Below are positions 32,454 through 41,230 of a stretch of DNA of 64,000 nt, piece after piece. A program made the translations under genes and the position numbers. The notes under the pieces were generated by a model. The model made no database searches, was not told where the DNA came from, and worked only from the letters and a program-made list of their open reading frames with translations. Numbering within the stretch: the stretch's first letter is position 1; the number at the start of each line of letters is the position of its first letter. This DNA comes from Enterobacter sp. BIGb0383 (GTDB taxonomy: Bacteria > Pseudomonadota > Gammaproteobacteria > Enterobacterales > Enterobacteriaceae), in NCBI RefSeq assembly GCF_003751845.1, contig NZ_RJKQ01000006.1, positions 62,001 through 126,000 on the forward strand, written 5' to 3'.

Positions 32454-33008
32454 TTATTGTTCATCTTCTTCCTGCAACTCTTCCCATATCGCGCCGATGG
32501 CATCGCGGGTAACGATCGCCAGCGTGCGCCAGAACGGCGTTGTTGCATGGGCTTCAATTTTGCCGAAGAAGGTGTCGTACCACGGCATAATAAAGTCGGC
32601 AAACAGCGTCTCAAGCGCTTCGCTCTCGTCTTCTGCCGCGTTATCTTCCAGCCAGGAGGCGGCCAGCAGCAGCGTGCCGATATGATCGGCCGGTGTATCG
32701 GCTAATGGCATACCGCGCGCGGAGAGAAAGGAACGAACGTCCTCTTGCGTAGCGCCTTCGACCCAGGCGCTGCGGTACGGGGACACGCTGCACTCATCCC
32801 CGACAAACAGCGCATTATAGTCCGCGGCAATCTGCGGCAGATCGCAGCTTTTTTGCAGACGCGTCAGCAGTTCATCCTGCTCCAGCGGCCAGCTGGCGGC
32901 CAGCTTACCTTCGCTAATCAGGGTGAACAGCGGCACCAGCAGCGGATCCTGCGGCTGGCGATAATAGAGAGAACCCAGCACGCGGCAGAGGACAGAAAGC
33001 TCGTTCAT
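32454..33008 (-). CDS. ycdY: TorD-family chaperone YcdY
   Basis: 184 aa all-helical cytoplasmic protein of the TorD/DmsD redox-enzyme maturation family. Start MNELSVLCRVLGSLYYRQPQ; the Y-x-x-x-F-x-G-like motif (YNALFVG) and the PYRSAWVEG segment are visible. In E. coli it stimulates the phosphatase YcdX and affects swarming. It directly follows ycdX (22 bp), consistent with that partnership. Confidence 0.93.
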   Translation of the reverse strand: MNELSVLCRVLGSLYYRQPQDPLLVPLFTLISEGKLAASWPLEQDELLTRLQKSCDLPQIAADYNALFVGDECSVSPYRSAWVEGATQEDVRSFLSARGMPLADTPADHIGTLLLAASWLEDNAAEDESEALETLFADFIMPWYDTFFGKIEAHATTPFWRTLAIVTRDAIGAIWEELQEEDEQ

Positions 33009-33030
33009 TCAGTGATTCCGTTTTGTGACA

Positions 33031-33768
33031 TTACAGTTGTGCAAACTCAGGAATAGGCGGCATACCGCGAGATTCCAGAAAATCCAGCAGGCGTCGCGGA
33101 GAGACGTTCAGGATACGATCTTCCGGGAAACCCACTTCATCCAGTACCTTGCGACATTCGCTAAAGTCGCCAAGGGTAAAAGCAGTATGTGAATCAGAGC
33201 CCAGCGCCACCCAGCCTCCCGCGTCGCGGACCGCTGCAGCCACTGCGCGACAGTTCGCTTCACTGCCCTTTCGCGAATGGATAAACGAGGAGTTATTAAT
33301 TTCCAGCGCAACCTGGTACTTTGCGGCGGCGGCGGCAATGGCCGGTATATCGACGGGATACCTGGGGTTACCGGGGTGGCTAATAATATGCACATTACCG
33401 CTGGCCATGGTCGCAATCATCGCTTCGGTATGCGTCTCGCGATCCTGTGGCGCAAACACCGGCTCGTGAAAGCCCGCGATAATCATATCCAGCGAGGTCA
33501 GCATCGGCCCGGTGCAGTCGATCTCGCCGAGGGTATTTTTAATATTGGCTTCGATACCGCGCAAAATGCCAACGCCGTCGACCAGACGCGGCCAGATGCG
33601 CATATTGACGAAGTGCCAGTAGTGCGGCGCATCCGCCATATCCGGACCGTGGTCAGTAATGGCAAACAGCTTAATCCCTTTACGTTTTGCTTCGGCAATA
33701 TAATCGTGGAGGGTACTGTAGGCATGGGTGCTGGCGACGGTGTGCATATGCAGGTCAACAGGATACAT
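33031..33768 (-). CDS. ycdX: PHP-family zinc phosphatase YcdX
   Basis: 245 aa trinuclear zinc hydrolase of the PHP family. Metal ligands H7 and H9 in MYPVDLHMH, then [20 protein letters not shown] and GSDSH, all typical. The ATG at 33768 follows GAGGAGAGAG; the upstream extension to 33828 would read through the terminator hairpin. Partner of YcdY by operon and by E. coli data. Physiological substrate unknown. Confidence 0.95.
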   Translation of the reverse strand: MYPVDLHMHTVASTHAYSTLHDYIAEAKRKGIKLFAITDHGPDMADAPHYWHFVNMRIWPRLVDGVGILRGIEANIKNTLGEIDCTGPMLTSLDMIIAGFHEPVFAPQDRETHTEAMIATMASGNVHIISHPGNPRYPVDIPAIAAAAAKYQVALEINNSSFIHSRKGSEANCRAVAAAVRDAGGWVALGSDSHTAFTLGDFSECRKVLDEVGFPEDRILNVSPRRLLDFLESRGMPPIPEFAQL

Positions 33769-33827
33769 CACTCTCTCCTCTTTCTTTTTCAGGCAAGGAT
33801 AGCAGGAATTACCGGCCGTGATGAGCA

Positions 33828-33851
33828 AAAACCCGACCTGCGCCGGGTTTT
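33828..33851. terminator. Terminator between ghrA and ycdX
   Basis: AAAACCCG, 8-nt loop, CGGGTTTT: stem with A/T ends, between ghrA (minus strand, upstream) and ycdX. Confidence 0.75.
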
Positions 33852-33855
33852 GTCA

Positions 33856-34794
33856 TCAGTAGCCACGAATACGATCGACCTGTCCTGACGCCTGATTTCC
33901 GGCCTCAATCTGCTGGATCGTGCGGGCAATGTAGTCCACGGCCTCTGCCGGACGGGTTACCGCCGCGACGTGGGGCGTTATCGCCACTCGCGGATGCGCC
34001 CAGAGCGGGTTATCGGCCGGCAGCGGCTCTTTACTGAACACATCCAGCATCGCCGCTTTCACTTTGCCGCTATCGAGCGCGGCCAGAAGGTCAGCTTCCA
34101 CCACATGTACGCCGCGGGCAAGATTAAGGACATAGCTGTTATCCGGCAGCCGACCGAGCAGGGACGCATTAATCATCCCGGCGGTTTCTGCGGTATTGGG
34201 CAGCAGATTTATCAGCACCCGGCTGTGGCGCAGAAAATCGGCCAGCTCATCCCCACCGGCATAACTCGTCACGCCGGGCCACGCTTTTCGGCTGCGGCTC
34301 CAGCAGTTTACCGGGAAGCCCCAGGCCTTCAGGCTCTCGGCGACCTTCGCCCCCAGAACGCCAGCCCCCAGAATACCGACAGAGAAATCGTCCCGGTCAT
34401 AGTCTTCCAGCGATTCCCAGCGCGCCTGCTGTTTTAACGCCTGGTAGTCGTCAAAGCGACGGAACCAGTGCAGCACCTGGCTGACGGCATATTCCTGCAT
34501 CTGCAGCCCCATACCGGTATCTTCAAGACGAAATAGCGGGATATGCATCGGCAGCATTTCCGGGTGCGCCTTAAGCTGGCCGAGTATCGAGTCCACCCCG
34601 GCCCCCAGGGCAAAAACGCCCTTCAGCTCGCGTCCCTTCAACATCTCAACCGGCGGGTGCCAGACCAGGGCGTAATCCGCAGGATCGTTATCGCCCGCCT
34701 GCCACAGACGAATGCGGGCTTCGGGAAGGCGTTTTTCCAGTAACGGGAGCCAGTGCTTCGCATCGAAGGTCGGGTGGTAAAAAATAATATCCAT
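33856..34794 (-). CDS. ghrA: Glyoxylate/hydroxypyruvate reductase A
   Basis: 312 aa D-isomer-specific 2-hydroxyacid dehydrogenase (YcdW) reducing glyoxylate and hydroxypyruvate with NADPH. Nucleotide-binding motif [17 protein letters not shown] in the middle; catalytic Arg in [10 protein letters not shown] and His in [14 protein letters not shown]. Two adjacent ATGs are possible; the second (34794) sits six bases after GGAG and matches the E. coli length. Upstream flank holds the tRNA-Ser genes, as serX in E. coli. Confidence 0.96.
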   Translation of the reverse strand: MDIIFYHPTFDAKHWLPLLEKRLPEARIRLWQAGDNDPADYALVWHPPVEMLKGRELKGVFALGAGVDSILGQLKAHPEMLPMHIPLFRLEDTGMGLQMQEYAVSQVLHWFRRFDDYQALKQQARWESLEDYDRDDFSVGILGAGVLGAKVAESLKAWGFPVNCWSRSRKAWPGVTSYAGGDELADFLRHSRVLINLLPNTAETAGMINASLLGRLPDNSYVLNLARGVHVVEADLLAALDSGKVKAAMLDVFSKEPLPADNPLWAHPRVAITPHVAAVTRPAEAVDYIARTIQQIEAGNQASGQVDRIRGY

Positions 34795-35003
34795 CATGTC
34801 TCCTGGCAGGTGTTAAACGCGCTGAAAATTGCTCATTACTCAATGGGAAATGTACTGCTATCTGTTTGTATCATCTTGCAGCATAACAGGTTTATTTTAC
34901 AGACCGCTGACAAGCATTGATTGTAAAAAGGTCAGTTTCAGATTGTTTAAGAAGCAAGTTGGCTGAAGTTTGTTTAAACGCGCTGATTTATCGAAAAAGA
35001 AGA

Positions 35004-35032
35004 TTGACGCTGGAGGTACTTTTCCCTACATT
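35004..35032 (+). promoter_or_regulatory. Sigma70 promoter of first tRNA-Ser
   Basis: TTGACG (35004-35009), 17-bp spacer, TACATT (35027-35032), then a GC-rich discriminator (AGCGACCG) as in stringently controlled stable-RNA promoters. Confidence 0.72.
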
Positions 35033-35066
35033 AGCGACCGTTCCGACAGCGTCGGAAAGATAATAC

Positions 35067-35154
35067 GGTGAGGTGTCCGAGTGGCTGAAGGAGCACGCCT
35101 GGAAAGTGTGTATACGGCAACGTATCGAGGGTTCGAACCCCTCTCTCACCGCCA
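35067..35154 (+). tRNA. tRNA-Ser(GGA), copy 1
   Basis: 88 nt including encoded CCA. Acceptor arms GGTGAGG / TCTCACC with G73; anticodon GGA in the loop CTGGAAA; long class II variable arm (GTGTGTATACGGCAACGTATC region); T-loop GTTCGAACC. Identical to copy 2. Equivalent to E. coli serX by position next to ghrA. Confidence 0.97.
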
Positions 35155-35166
35155 TCTTCAAAGAAG

Positions 35167-35194
35167 AGCCCGCATGAAAATGCGGGCTTTTTTT
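35167..35194 (+). terminator. Terminator of tRNA-Ser copy 1
   Basis: AGCCCGCA, TGAAAA loop, TGCGGGCT then seven T: a strong intrinsic terminator 12 bp after the tRNA. Confidence 0.93.
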
Positions 35195-35307
35195 CGTCTG
35201 CGAAACAAGAAGCCGACAAACAAAACGCACAGCTGCGTCCTGTCTAAGCCAGCTCCCTGCCCTTTGCTCAAGGCTTAACCGAACGAGATCAAAAGAATAA
35301 AATCTGC

Positions 35308-35336
35308 TTGACCGTTTTCACCCGACTCCCTATAGT
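35308..35336 (+). promoter_or_regulatory. Sigma70 promoter of second tRNA-Ser
   Basis: TTGACC (35308-35313), 17-bp spacer, TATAGT (35331-35336), followed by GC-rich AGCGCCCC discriminator. Closer to consensus than the promoter of copy 1. Confidence 0.82.
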
Positions 35337-35379
35337 AGCGCCCCGTTGCCCCCCTAACCGGAAGGCAGCAATACAATAC

Positions 35380-35467
35380 GGTGAGGTGTCCGAGTGGCTG
35401 AAGGAGCACGCCTGGAAAGTGTGTATACGGCAACGTATCGAGGGTTCGAACCCCTCTCTCACCGCCA
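35380..35467 (+). tRNA. tRNA-Ser(GGA), copy 2
   Basis: 88 nt, same sequence as the copy at 35067-35154 with encoded CCA and anticodon GGA. Flanked by its own promoter and terminator, so the two genes are separate transcription units arising from a ~313-bp-spaced duplication. Confidence 0.97.
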
Positions 35468-35479
35468 TATTTAAAGAAG

Positions 35480-35509
35480 AGCTCGCATGAAAATGTGAGC
35501 TTTTTTTTT
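35480..35509 (+). terminator. Terminator of tRNA-Ser copy 2
   Basis: AGCTCGCA, TGAAAA loop, TGTGAGCT then a long T run. It is a diverged copy of the first terminator with the same loop (two stem positions changed, one of them leaving a G-U pair). Confidence 0.92.
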
Positions 35510-35586
35510 CATCTGAATATCCTGTTGTTACAATATATCTCTCAGAATAACTCTTTAAGATTCCTTGATGGCAAATTTTGCCACCC

Positions 35587-35615
35587 AACCATTGACTGAC
35601 CGTCAGTCAATGGTT
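35587..35615. promoter_or_regulatory. Palindromic operator upstream of the TetR gene
   Basis: Arms AACCATTGACTGAC (35587-35600) and GTCAGTCAATGGTT (35602-35615) around a single central C: a perfect 14-bp inverted repeat. It overlaps the likely -35 region of the following tetR-type gene (possible -10 TATAAC at 35625-35630), so autorepression is the natural reading. Confidence 0.8.
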
Positions 35616-35656
35616 ATCTTCTTTTATAACCCAGATAGCGTGAGGGAAGGATAAGC

Positions 35657-36289
35657 ATGAGAATCGTAAAAGCCCCCGATGTACGTAGGGCGGAAATCCT
35701 GGAAACGGCAAAGGCTCTTTTTACACGTCAGGGGTATGCCGGGACATCGGTTGCAGACATTGTTGCCGAAGCGAAAATTGCAAAAGGAACCTTTTATTAC
35801 TACTTCAAAACAAAATCTGACGTGCTGGAGTCGCTGGCCGAACAGATGGTGAATGAGATGGTACTGCGCGCTTCAAAAGTTGCAGAGAAACCCGATCTCA
35901 CTGCCATTGAGAAAATATGCGGCATTATTATGCAGCAGAATCAAGTTAAGGATGCAGGAGGAGACGTTGTCGCCGGGCTTCATCAGGTAGGGAATAAGGA
36001 ACTACACGATCGCGTGGCCATTGAAACTGTTTTATCGCTTGGACCGGTGTTTGCTGATGTTATTGCGCAGGGCGTCAGAGAGAATCTGTTTCAGGTAGAC
36101 GACCCGCTGAGCACCATTCAGTTTATTCTCGCAGGGGCAGATTTCTTACTGGGTGAAAATACCTTTAATTGGACTCCGGAGGAGAAACTGGCACGCTTTG
36201 AGGCGATGTTCAAGCTTATTGAGAGAGCTCTCGGAGCTGCACCGAATACGGTAGCACCGGCGTTACAGAAGTGTTTATTGCGCCATTAA
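35657..36289 (+). CDS. TetR/AcrR-family transcriptional regulator
   Basis: 210 aa repressor-type protein. N-terminal helix-turn-helix at ~11-57 (RRAEILETAKALFTRQGYAG ... KGTFYYYFKTKSD), the classic TetR pattern; the C-terminal ligand domain is not one I recognise. A perfect 29-bp palindrome lies 42 bp before the ATG, a probable autoregulatory operator. The CPBP protein gene follows 109 bp later on the same strand and may be its target. Ligand unknown. Confidence 0.9.
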   Translation: MRIVKAPDVRRAEILETAKALFTRQGYAGTSVADIVAEAKIAKGTFYYYFKTKSDVLESLAEQMVNEMVLRASKVAEKPDLTAIEKICGIIMQQNQVKDAGGDVVAGLHQVGNKELHDRVAIETVLSLGPVFADVIAQGVRENLFQVDDPLSTIQFILAGADFLLGENTFNWTPEEKLARFEAMFKLIERALGAAPNTVAPALQKCLLRH

Positions 36290-36398
36290 TAATTAATCTA
36301 CTGTCACACATTCTGATGCCGCAGGATAGCTGAAGCCAGGTAAGGCATCAAAAGTAACCACCGGCGTTTTAATAGTCGCCGGGACAAGGAGGTCTGAA

Positions 36399-37208
36399 AT
36401 GATTACGTTGTACCGTCACACCGTACTTTTCTACTTACTCTCTACCCTGATTCCCTGGGCGTGCTGGTTTGGTGCCGCATGGATTAGCCGGGAGGGAGCT
36501 ACGCTCAGCTCGTCCGCCAGTTTTCTGGCACTTACGGGGCTCTGTACTCCGATGCTTATCGCCGGATTCCTCATTGGCACGAACAGGATGCTGCGTCGTG
36601 ACGTCTTCTCCCGGCTGTTACAATGGCGCGCCCCTGGTCGTTACTATTTACTGGCGTGCGTTCTTATGCCGCTGACGATAGCGATCGCCATGGGGATCTC
36701 TCTTCTGTTTGGTTACAGCGACAGGCAGTTTGTCATCGACACCCAATTTAGCTTTACGTCTGGTATTTTTCCCGCATGGCTGATTCTGATTGCAGCCCCG
36801 GTTCTTGAGGAGTTGGGATGGCATAGCTATGGTACTGACTGCCTGCGACGTAAATATAATCTTTTTATAACCAGCGTTATCTTTGCATTATTCTGGGGGA
36901 TCTGGCACATGCCGCTGTCAGCTATTCCAGGTTATTACCACAACGATCTCGTTGTAACGGGTCTACTCTATAGCGTGAATTTTTTGCTAAGTCTTATACC
37001 CTTCGTTTTTTTGATGAACTGGCTTTATTACAAAACAGAAAGAAATATTTCTGTGGCTGTCGTATTTCATGTTACGGCTGGGCTCTTTAATGAGATTTTC
37101 AACCCTCACCCAGACAGTAAAATCATTCAGACTGGCATCTTAATGATTATTACGATATGGGTTGTTCTTGCTGATAAAGACTTTTTTTTCAGGCAAAAGT
37201 ATAAGTGA
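36399..37208 (+). CDS. CPBP-family intramembrane metalloprotease-like protein
   Basis: 269 aa membrane protein with about eight TM segments. CPBP (Abi) motifs: E137-E138-L-G-W-H142, where the usual EExxxR has Arg replaced by His; then WGIWHMP with H170; and a late HVTAGLFNE. Family members include CAAX prenyl protease relatives and bacteriocin self-immunity proteins. The Arg to His change leaves activity uncertain. GGAGG ribosome site upstream. Probably regulated with or by the preceding TetR gene. Confidence 0.8.
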   Translation: MITLYRHTVLFYLLSTLIPWACWFGAAWISREGATLSSSASFLALTGLCTPMLIAGFLIGTNRMLRRDVFSRLLQWRAPGRYYLLACVLMPLTIAIAMGISLLFGYSDRQFVIDTQFSFTSGIFPAWLILIAAPVLEELGWHSYGTDCLRRKYNLFITSVIFALFWGIWHMPLSAIPGYYHNDLVVTGLLYSVNFLLSLIPFVFLMNWLYYKTERNISVAVVFHVTAGLFNEIFNPHPDSKIIQTGILMIITIWVVLADKDFFFRQKYK

Positions 37209-37238
37209 GTGGCAGGAGACTGTTGAGATGAATGCTCA

Positions 37239-37279
37239 TGCCTGAAACGCCTGACAGGACTCATCAGGCGTTTCAGGCA
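37239..37279. terminator. Long perfect hairpin between convergent genes
   Basis: TGCCTGAAACGCCTGA (37239-37254) and its exact reverse complement (37264-37279) with a 9-nt loop. A 16-bp perfect stem between the CPBP gene and the wzz/fepE gene. No T-tract follows on the plus strand, so it may act as an RNA-end stabiliser or terminator for both. Confidence 0.65.
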
Positions 37280-37295
37280 AAGCTATGTATTCAGG

Positions 37296-38402
37296 TCAAA
37301 CTCTACGGGCGCTCATCGCGTGGCGAAGAAGAACAACAGCACAGGCCAGCACGCCACCGATCATAGCAGCCAGCAGTATCACAATCGCTTTTCCCGGATT
37401 ATCTTTTGTCACCGGTAAAGAGGGCGAGAGCTGATATTTGAAGGGCTCAAACTGCGTATCCTCAACCGTGATTTTCCGCAGCTGATCCAGCTGGTACTGA
37501 TGGTTGTTGAAATCTGCATCAAGCTGAGCCACATCGGTAATCGATTTTTCAATGGCTAATTTCCGTTCAATCCCGTCAGCACCAAGCACTACCGAGAAAT
37601 CCGGATCGTCTTTTACCGCCATGCCGCTGCTGTACACAGGTTTTTTGATCCCTGCCGCATTGGCAATCTCCAGGGCATAGTTCAGTCGCTGAATATTTGC
37701 ATTACGAAGATTGGTCAGATGGACACGCTTCTGCTCCAGACGACTGTCCTCCAGCAGAATTTTTACCGTGACCGCATTAGTGATATTTTGCATTGTCTCT
37801 TTATCAACGGCTGCAGAGACATAATCGATATACCCTTGCAGGACCACCTGAGCATCCTGTGCCGTCGGCGCAACAAAGCTGAGTGTCCAGGCTAAATAGG
37901 GTGAGCCTGCAGCATCTGCCGGGTTGTGGTTACTCGTTGATTTCATTTTCGCCGCCAGATTCACCACGGCACGATGCAGCTCGGCAGGGTTAATATCCGC
38001 CCCTTTCAGCTGTTCAAGGATATAGGGGGAAGAGGCCAGATACTCCTCCAGCAGAGACTGCGACTGGAATTTTTTGATAAAGAGTTCGAAAACGCTACCG
38101 CGGGTAATCTGGGTATCGATATCCAAAACCTGAAGCTTCACCAGTTGCTGCTGCATTTCATGCCACTGCATCGTTTCCGCCGGCGTCACAATGGCCTGAC
38201 TGCTCCATTTCTGCGGCAGCAAAGAGGCAATCGCCAGCCCCATTAGCGCAAAGGCGACGATCCCGGCCACAATTTGCTTTTTCGCCTCATAAAGCACACT
38301 GACTAACTCAAGAATATCGGTCTCTCTGTCCTGCAATACGACGGGCGGCGCATTCTCAGCAAGATTGAGTTCCGTGACTTTTTTGACGTCGATAACAGAC
38401 AT
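37296..38402 (-). CDS. fepE: O-antigen chain-length regulator, Wzz/FepE family
   Basis: 368 aa polysaccharide co-polymerase of class 1. One TM near 44-64, a ~270-residue periplasmic helical region, a second TM near 338-360 preceded by the Pro/Gly-rich FKYQLSPSLPVTKDNPGKA motif diagnostic for Wzz proteins. FepE-type proteins set very long O-antigen chains. E. coli fepE sits in the ent/fep cluster, so this location between tRNA-Ser and phoH is different. FepE rather than WzzB is judged from length and sequence and is moderately sure. Confidence 0.8.
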   Translation of the reverse strand: MSVIDVKKVTELNLAENAPPVVLQDRETDILELVSVLYEAKKQIVAGIVAFALMGLAIASLLPQKWSSQAIVTPAETMQWHEMQQQLVKLQVLDIDTQITRGSVFELFIKKFQSQSLLEEYLASSPYILEQLKGADINPAELHRAVVNLAAKMKSTSNHNPADAAGSPYLAWTLSFVAPTAQDAQVVLQGYIDYVSAAVDKETMQNITNAVTVKILLEDSRLEQKRVHLTNLRNANIQRLNYALEIANAAGIKKPVYSSGMAVKDDPDFSVVLGADGIERKLAIEKSITDVAQLDADFNNHQYQLDQLRKITVEDTQFEPFKYQLSPSLPVTKDNPGKAIVILLAAMIGGVLACAVVLLRHAMSARRV

Positions 38403-38597
38403 GTGAGTCTCTTTTATAGCGGTAGATAGAAGATGGCCGCGGGCGCGGAAAACTGAGAGGAATATTACAACGGAACAGGAGGAATCCGAAAAAAAATCGC
38501 TACTCAGCTAAGTAAACTACCAGACATTGTAGCGAGTATTGACTATACGAAATATCAATAGATTCACCCCAATCCATTGATATGCCCTTGAAAAGAA

Positions 38598-38628
38598 AAA
38601 ACCGGTACACGTCTGGTGCACCGGTTTT
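38598..38628 (-). terminator. Terminator after phoH
   Basis: AAAACCGGT (38598-38606) pairs with ACCGGTTTT (38620-38628). On the minus strand it ends in TTTT and follows the phoH stop by 13 bp. Confidence 0.82.
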
Positions 38629-38641
38629 CGGATTTCAATCG

Positions 38642-39430
38642 CTAGTTGTAAGCGCGTAGCGTACGCTGACAGAGCGCCGAGCGGACGCAGTCATCTTTGG
38701 TAAAGCGAACCACTCCCACCATCTCATCTTCCTCAAAACGCGCCAGCGCATCGCTGAGGCCAGACTGCACCCCTCGCGGTAAATCACACTGGGTAATATC
38801 CCCGTTCACAATGACGGTCACGTTTTCCCCGAGGCGAGTTAAAAACATTTTCATTTGCGCAGCGGTCACGTTCTGAGCCTCGTCAAGAATGACGACCGCA
38901 TTTTCAAATGTACGTCCGCGCATATAGGCGAACGGCGCGATTTCCACCTTACCGATCTCTGGTCGCAGGCAGTATTGCATAAAGGACGCGCCCAGCCGTT
39001 TTACCAGAATGTCGTAGACTGGCCGGAAGTAAGGCGCGAACTTCTCCGAGATATCGCCGGGTAAGAAGCCGAGATCTTCGTCGGCTTGCAGGACCGGTCG
39101 GGTGACAATGATCCTGTCCACATCCTTATGAATCAGGGCTTCCGCCGCTTTCGCTGCGCTGATCCAGGTTTTACCGCAGCCCGCTTCACCGGTTGCAAAG
39201 ATCAGCTGTTTACTCTCGATAGCATTCAGGTAGTGCGCCTGAGCCTCATTACGCGCTGCAATTGGCGAGGTGTCGCGACTGTCGCGCGCCATGCCAATGG
39301 CTTCTACGCCGCCCATCTGCACAAGCGAGGTGACCGATTCTTCTTCACGCTGTTTATGGCTACGTGAATCCCGTCTCAGCACACGTTTTGCTTCACGACG
39401 AGCTTTGATCACTGCTTTTTGTCTTCCCAT
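38642..39430 (-). CDS. phoH: PhoH family ATPase
   Basis: 262 aa cytoplasmic P-loop ATPase from MGRQKAVIKARREAKRVLRR. Walker A GEAGCGKT at 81-88; Walker B with AVVILDEAQN; the family is related to superfamily 1 helicases and linked to phosphate starvation and RNA metabolism. AAGGTG lies eight bases before the ATG at 39430. The same frame stays open to 39706 (354 aa total, the older E. coli annotation); I prefer the short form. Downstream of efeB on the same strand. Confidence 0.93.
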   Translation of the reverse strand: MGRQKAVIKARREAKRVLRRDSRSHKQREEESVTSLVQMGGVEAIGMARDSRDTSPIAARNEAQAHYLNAIESKQLIFATGEAGCGKTWISAAKAAEALIHKDVDRIIVTRPVLQADEDLGFLPGDISEKFAPYFRPVYDILVKRLGASFMQYCLRPEIGKVEIAPFAYMRGRTFENAVVILDEAQNVTAAQMKMFLTRLGENVTVIVNGDITQCDLPRGVQSGLSDALARFEEDEMVGVVRFTKDDCVRSALCQRTLRAYN

Positions 39431-39911
39431 GGATAGCACCTTGAGTTGTTGGTTTACATCACACGCGTCGGACTCAACGCGATTATGCGCACAAACGTCT
39501 GAGGTTTGGCTTCCTTGTAAGCCATTGCTTGTTGTCGAAGAGGAAATAGCACAGCGTCCGGAAGGATCGCCGGTTATTTCAGAGGACACATGATTCAGTG
39601 GGGAGGGTGAAAATTTGGCGGTGAGGAAATCGCTGCCGGAGGTGGGGCCTCCGCGCCGGGTCTTGCGGTGGATCTTACTAAATTGTCCAGTGCAGGACTT
39701 TACCATTCGCGATCTCCATAGTGAAAAACATCACAGCCGGGAACTACCGCATAGTTAATTAATACAGCAAAAATTATCATAAATGCAACAATATTTTTAC
39801 TGATTCATAACGAGCATCGATTTCCCTGCTTTCAGGAGTGTCTGAAATTTATATTACAGAAATATAACAGTCGGCCGTACATACGAAAAAATTATGTTTT
39901 TCAGTGAAAAC
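39431..39911. other. phoH upstream region
   Basis: No separate gene is visible. On the minus strand the phoH frame is open for 92 more codons (to 39706) with no obvious ribosome site. AGTGAAAAACATCACA at 39720-39735 is a CRP-like site (TGTGA and TCACT half-sites). An AT-rich stretch (39740-39900) may hold the promoter. The region could encode a long 5' leader for phoH. Confidence 0.5.
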
Positions 39912-39938
39912 CGCAATTCCGCGCCCGGCGGAATTGCG
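39912..39938 (-). terminator. Terminator after efeB
   Basis: CGCAATTCCGC, GCCCG loop, GCGGAATTGCG: 11-bp perfect stem followed on the minus strand by GTTTTC. It directly follows the efeB stop and separates the efe operon from phoH. Confidence 0.82.
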
Positions 39939-39941
39939 TTA

Positions 39942-41225
39942 TCAGGCTTCAAGCAACGGCTGTGCCAGATAGCCTGTGGCATCGCGAACACCGGGCAGCA
40001 CAAAGAAATAGCCGCCGCCGATGGGCTTGATGTACTCCTCCAGCGCTTCACCATTCAGCCGCTTCTGCACGGTCAGGAAACCTTTCTCCAGATCGTGCTG
40101 GTAGCACACAAACAGCAACCCCATATCCAGCTGTCCTGAGAGGGTCACCCCCAGCGAGTAGCTATAGCCACGGCGCATCATCAGGCTGGAGTCCGTCTCA
40201 CGGGTGCGGGGATTGGCCAGCCGAATATGGCTGTCCAGGGCAATCAGATTGCCCTCAGGATCCTGAGCATAGTCCGGCACATCATGCTCATTCTGCATGC
40301 CTAACGGCGCCCCGCTCTGCTTATCCCGGCCAAAAATGGTCTGCTGCTCTTTCAGCGGCGTACGATCCCAGAACTCAACCCGGAACTGAATAATCCGCGC
40401 TGCCTGATAGCTGCCTCCCACCGTCCACGGCGGTTCATTCTGATCCGGTGTGACCCAGACCACCGCATCCATCAGGGCCGCATCGCGGCTGTCGGGATTG
40501 GCCGTACCGTCTTTAAATCCCAGCAGGTTAATCGGCGTCTCTTTCCCCTGGCTGCGGGCGGCGTGATCGGAGATAAACCCTTCCCGCTTCCAGCGCACGC
40601 TGAGCAGGTCAGGCGTATGCTTGATGACGTCGCGCAGGGCATGAATCACCGTATCCTGGGTATTGGCGCAGATTTGCAGGAGCAGATCGCCGTGGCACAA
40701 CGCAGCATCCAGCGAATCATTCGGGAAGCGGGTCATTTTCTGCAGGCGCTTTGGCCGGTGCGCCTGTAAACCGAAGCGGTCATCAAACAGCGCATCGCCA
40801 ACGGATACCGTTATCGTCAGGTTATCCGGCGCAATAAAGCCGCCGAGAATGCCCGAGTCCATCGGCGGCAGACGCGTGTTGGGCGTATCCGGCGCAGGCC
40901 CGCCGGTTGTCAGAAACGCAATTCTCGCCGTCAGCAGACGAAACAAACGCTCCAGCCCGGCTTTATCGCTGGCCAGCACGTCAAAGGCGACCAGCATCAT
41001 CGACGCCTGCTGTGGCGTCAGCACGCCCGCCTGATGAACACCATAAAAGGGCTGCGTTTCCATTCGCGCCGATGGCGATAATGTTCCCGGGGCGCTTTGC
41101 GGTTTTGCCGCATGCGCAACCGGGCAGCCGCCGACCAGTGCGAGCGCGCCTCCCAGCGCACCCATTCCTTTTAGTAAGCGACGCCTTGACGGCTCGCTTA
41201 CGTTCTCAGAATCCTGTTCAGTCAT
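39942..41225 (-). CDS. efeB: Iron uptake deferrochelatase/peroxidase EfeB
   Basis: 427 aa DyP-type heme peroxidase exported by Tat. The twin-arginine signal is [18 protein letters not shown] at residues 13-30. DyP GxxDG motif in [11 protein letters not shown]. It oxidises ferrous iron or releases iron from heme in the periplasm for EfeU. Five bases after efeO, third gene of efeUOB. Length near E. coli EfeB (423). Confidence 0.96.
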   Translation of the reverse strand: MTEQDSENVSEPSRRRLLKGMGALGGALALVGGCPVAHAAKPQSAPGTLSPSARMETQPFYGVHQAGVLTPQQASMMLVAFDVLASDKAGLERLFRLLTARIAFLTTGGPAPDTPNTRLPPMDSGILGGFIAPDNLTITVSVGDALFDDRFGLQAHRPKRLQKMTRFPNDSLDAALCHGDLLLQICANTQDTVIHALRDVIKHTPDLLSVRWKREGFISDHAARSQGKETPINLLGFKDGTANPDSRDAALMDAVVWVTPDQNEPPWTVGGSYQAARIIQFRVEFWDRTPLKEQQTIFGRDKQSGAPLGMQNEHDVPDYAQDPEGNLIALDSHIRLANPRTRETDSSLMMRRGYSYSLGVTLSGQLDMGLLFVCYQHDLEKGFLTVQKRLNGEALEEYIKPIGGGYFFVLPGVRDATGYLAQPLLEA

Positions 41226-41230
41226 GATAC

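Noticed and set aside
34980-35520. Possible integration site of a mobile island at the tRNA-Ser genes
   Set aside because: tRNA-Ser is a common target and the 3' ends are repeated, but the repeats are whole tRNA genes with promoters and terminators, and no integrase, transposase or other att-like repeat is visible nearby.
35031-35588. Several 60-99 aa frames over the tRNA genes
   Set aside because: They repeat the same peptide because they read through the duplicated tRNA; not protein genes.
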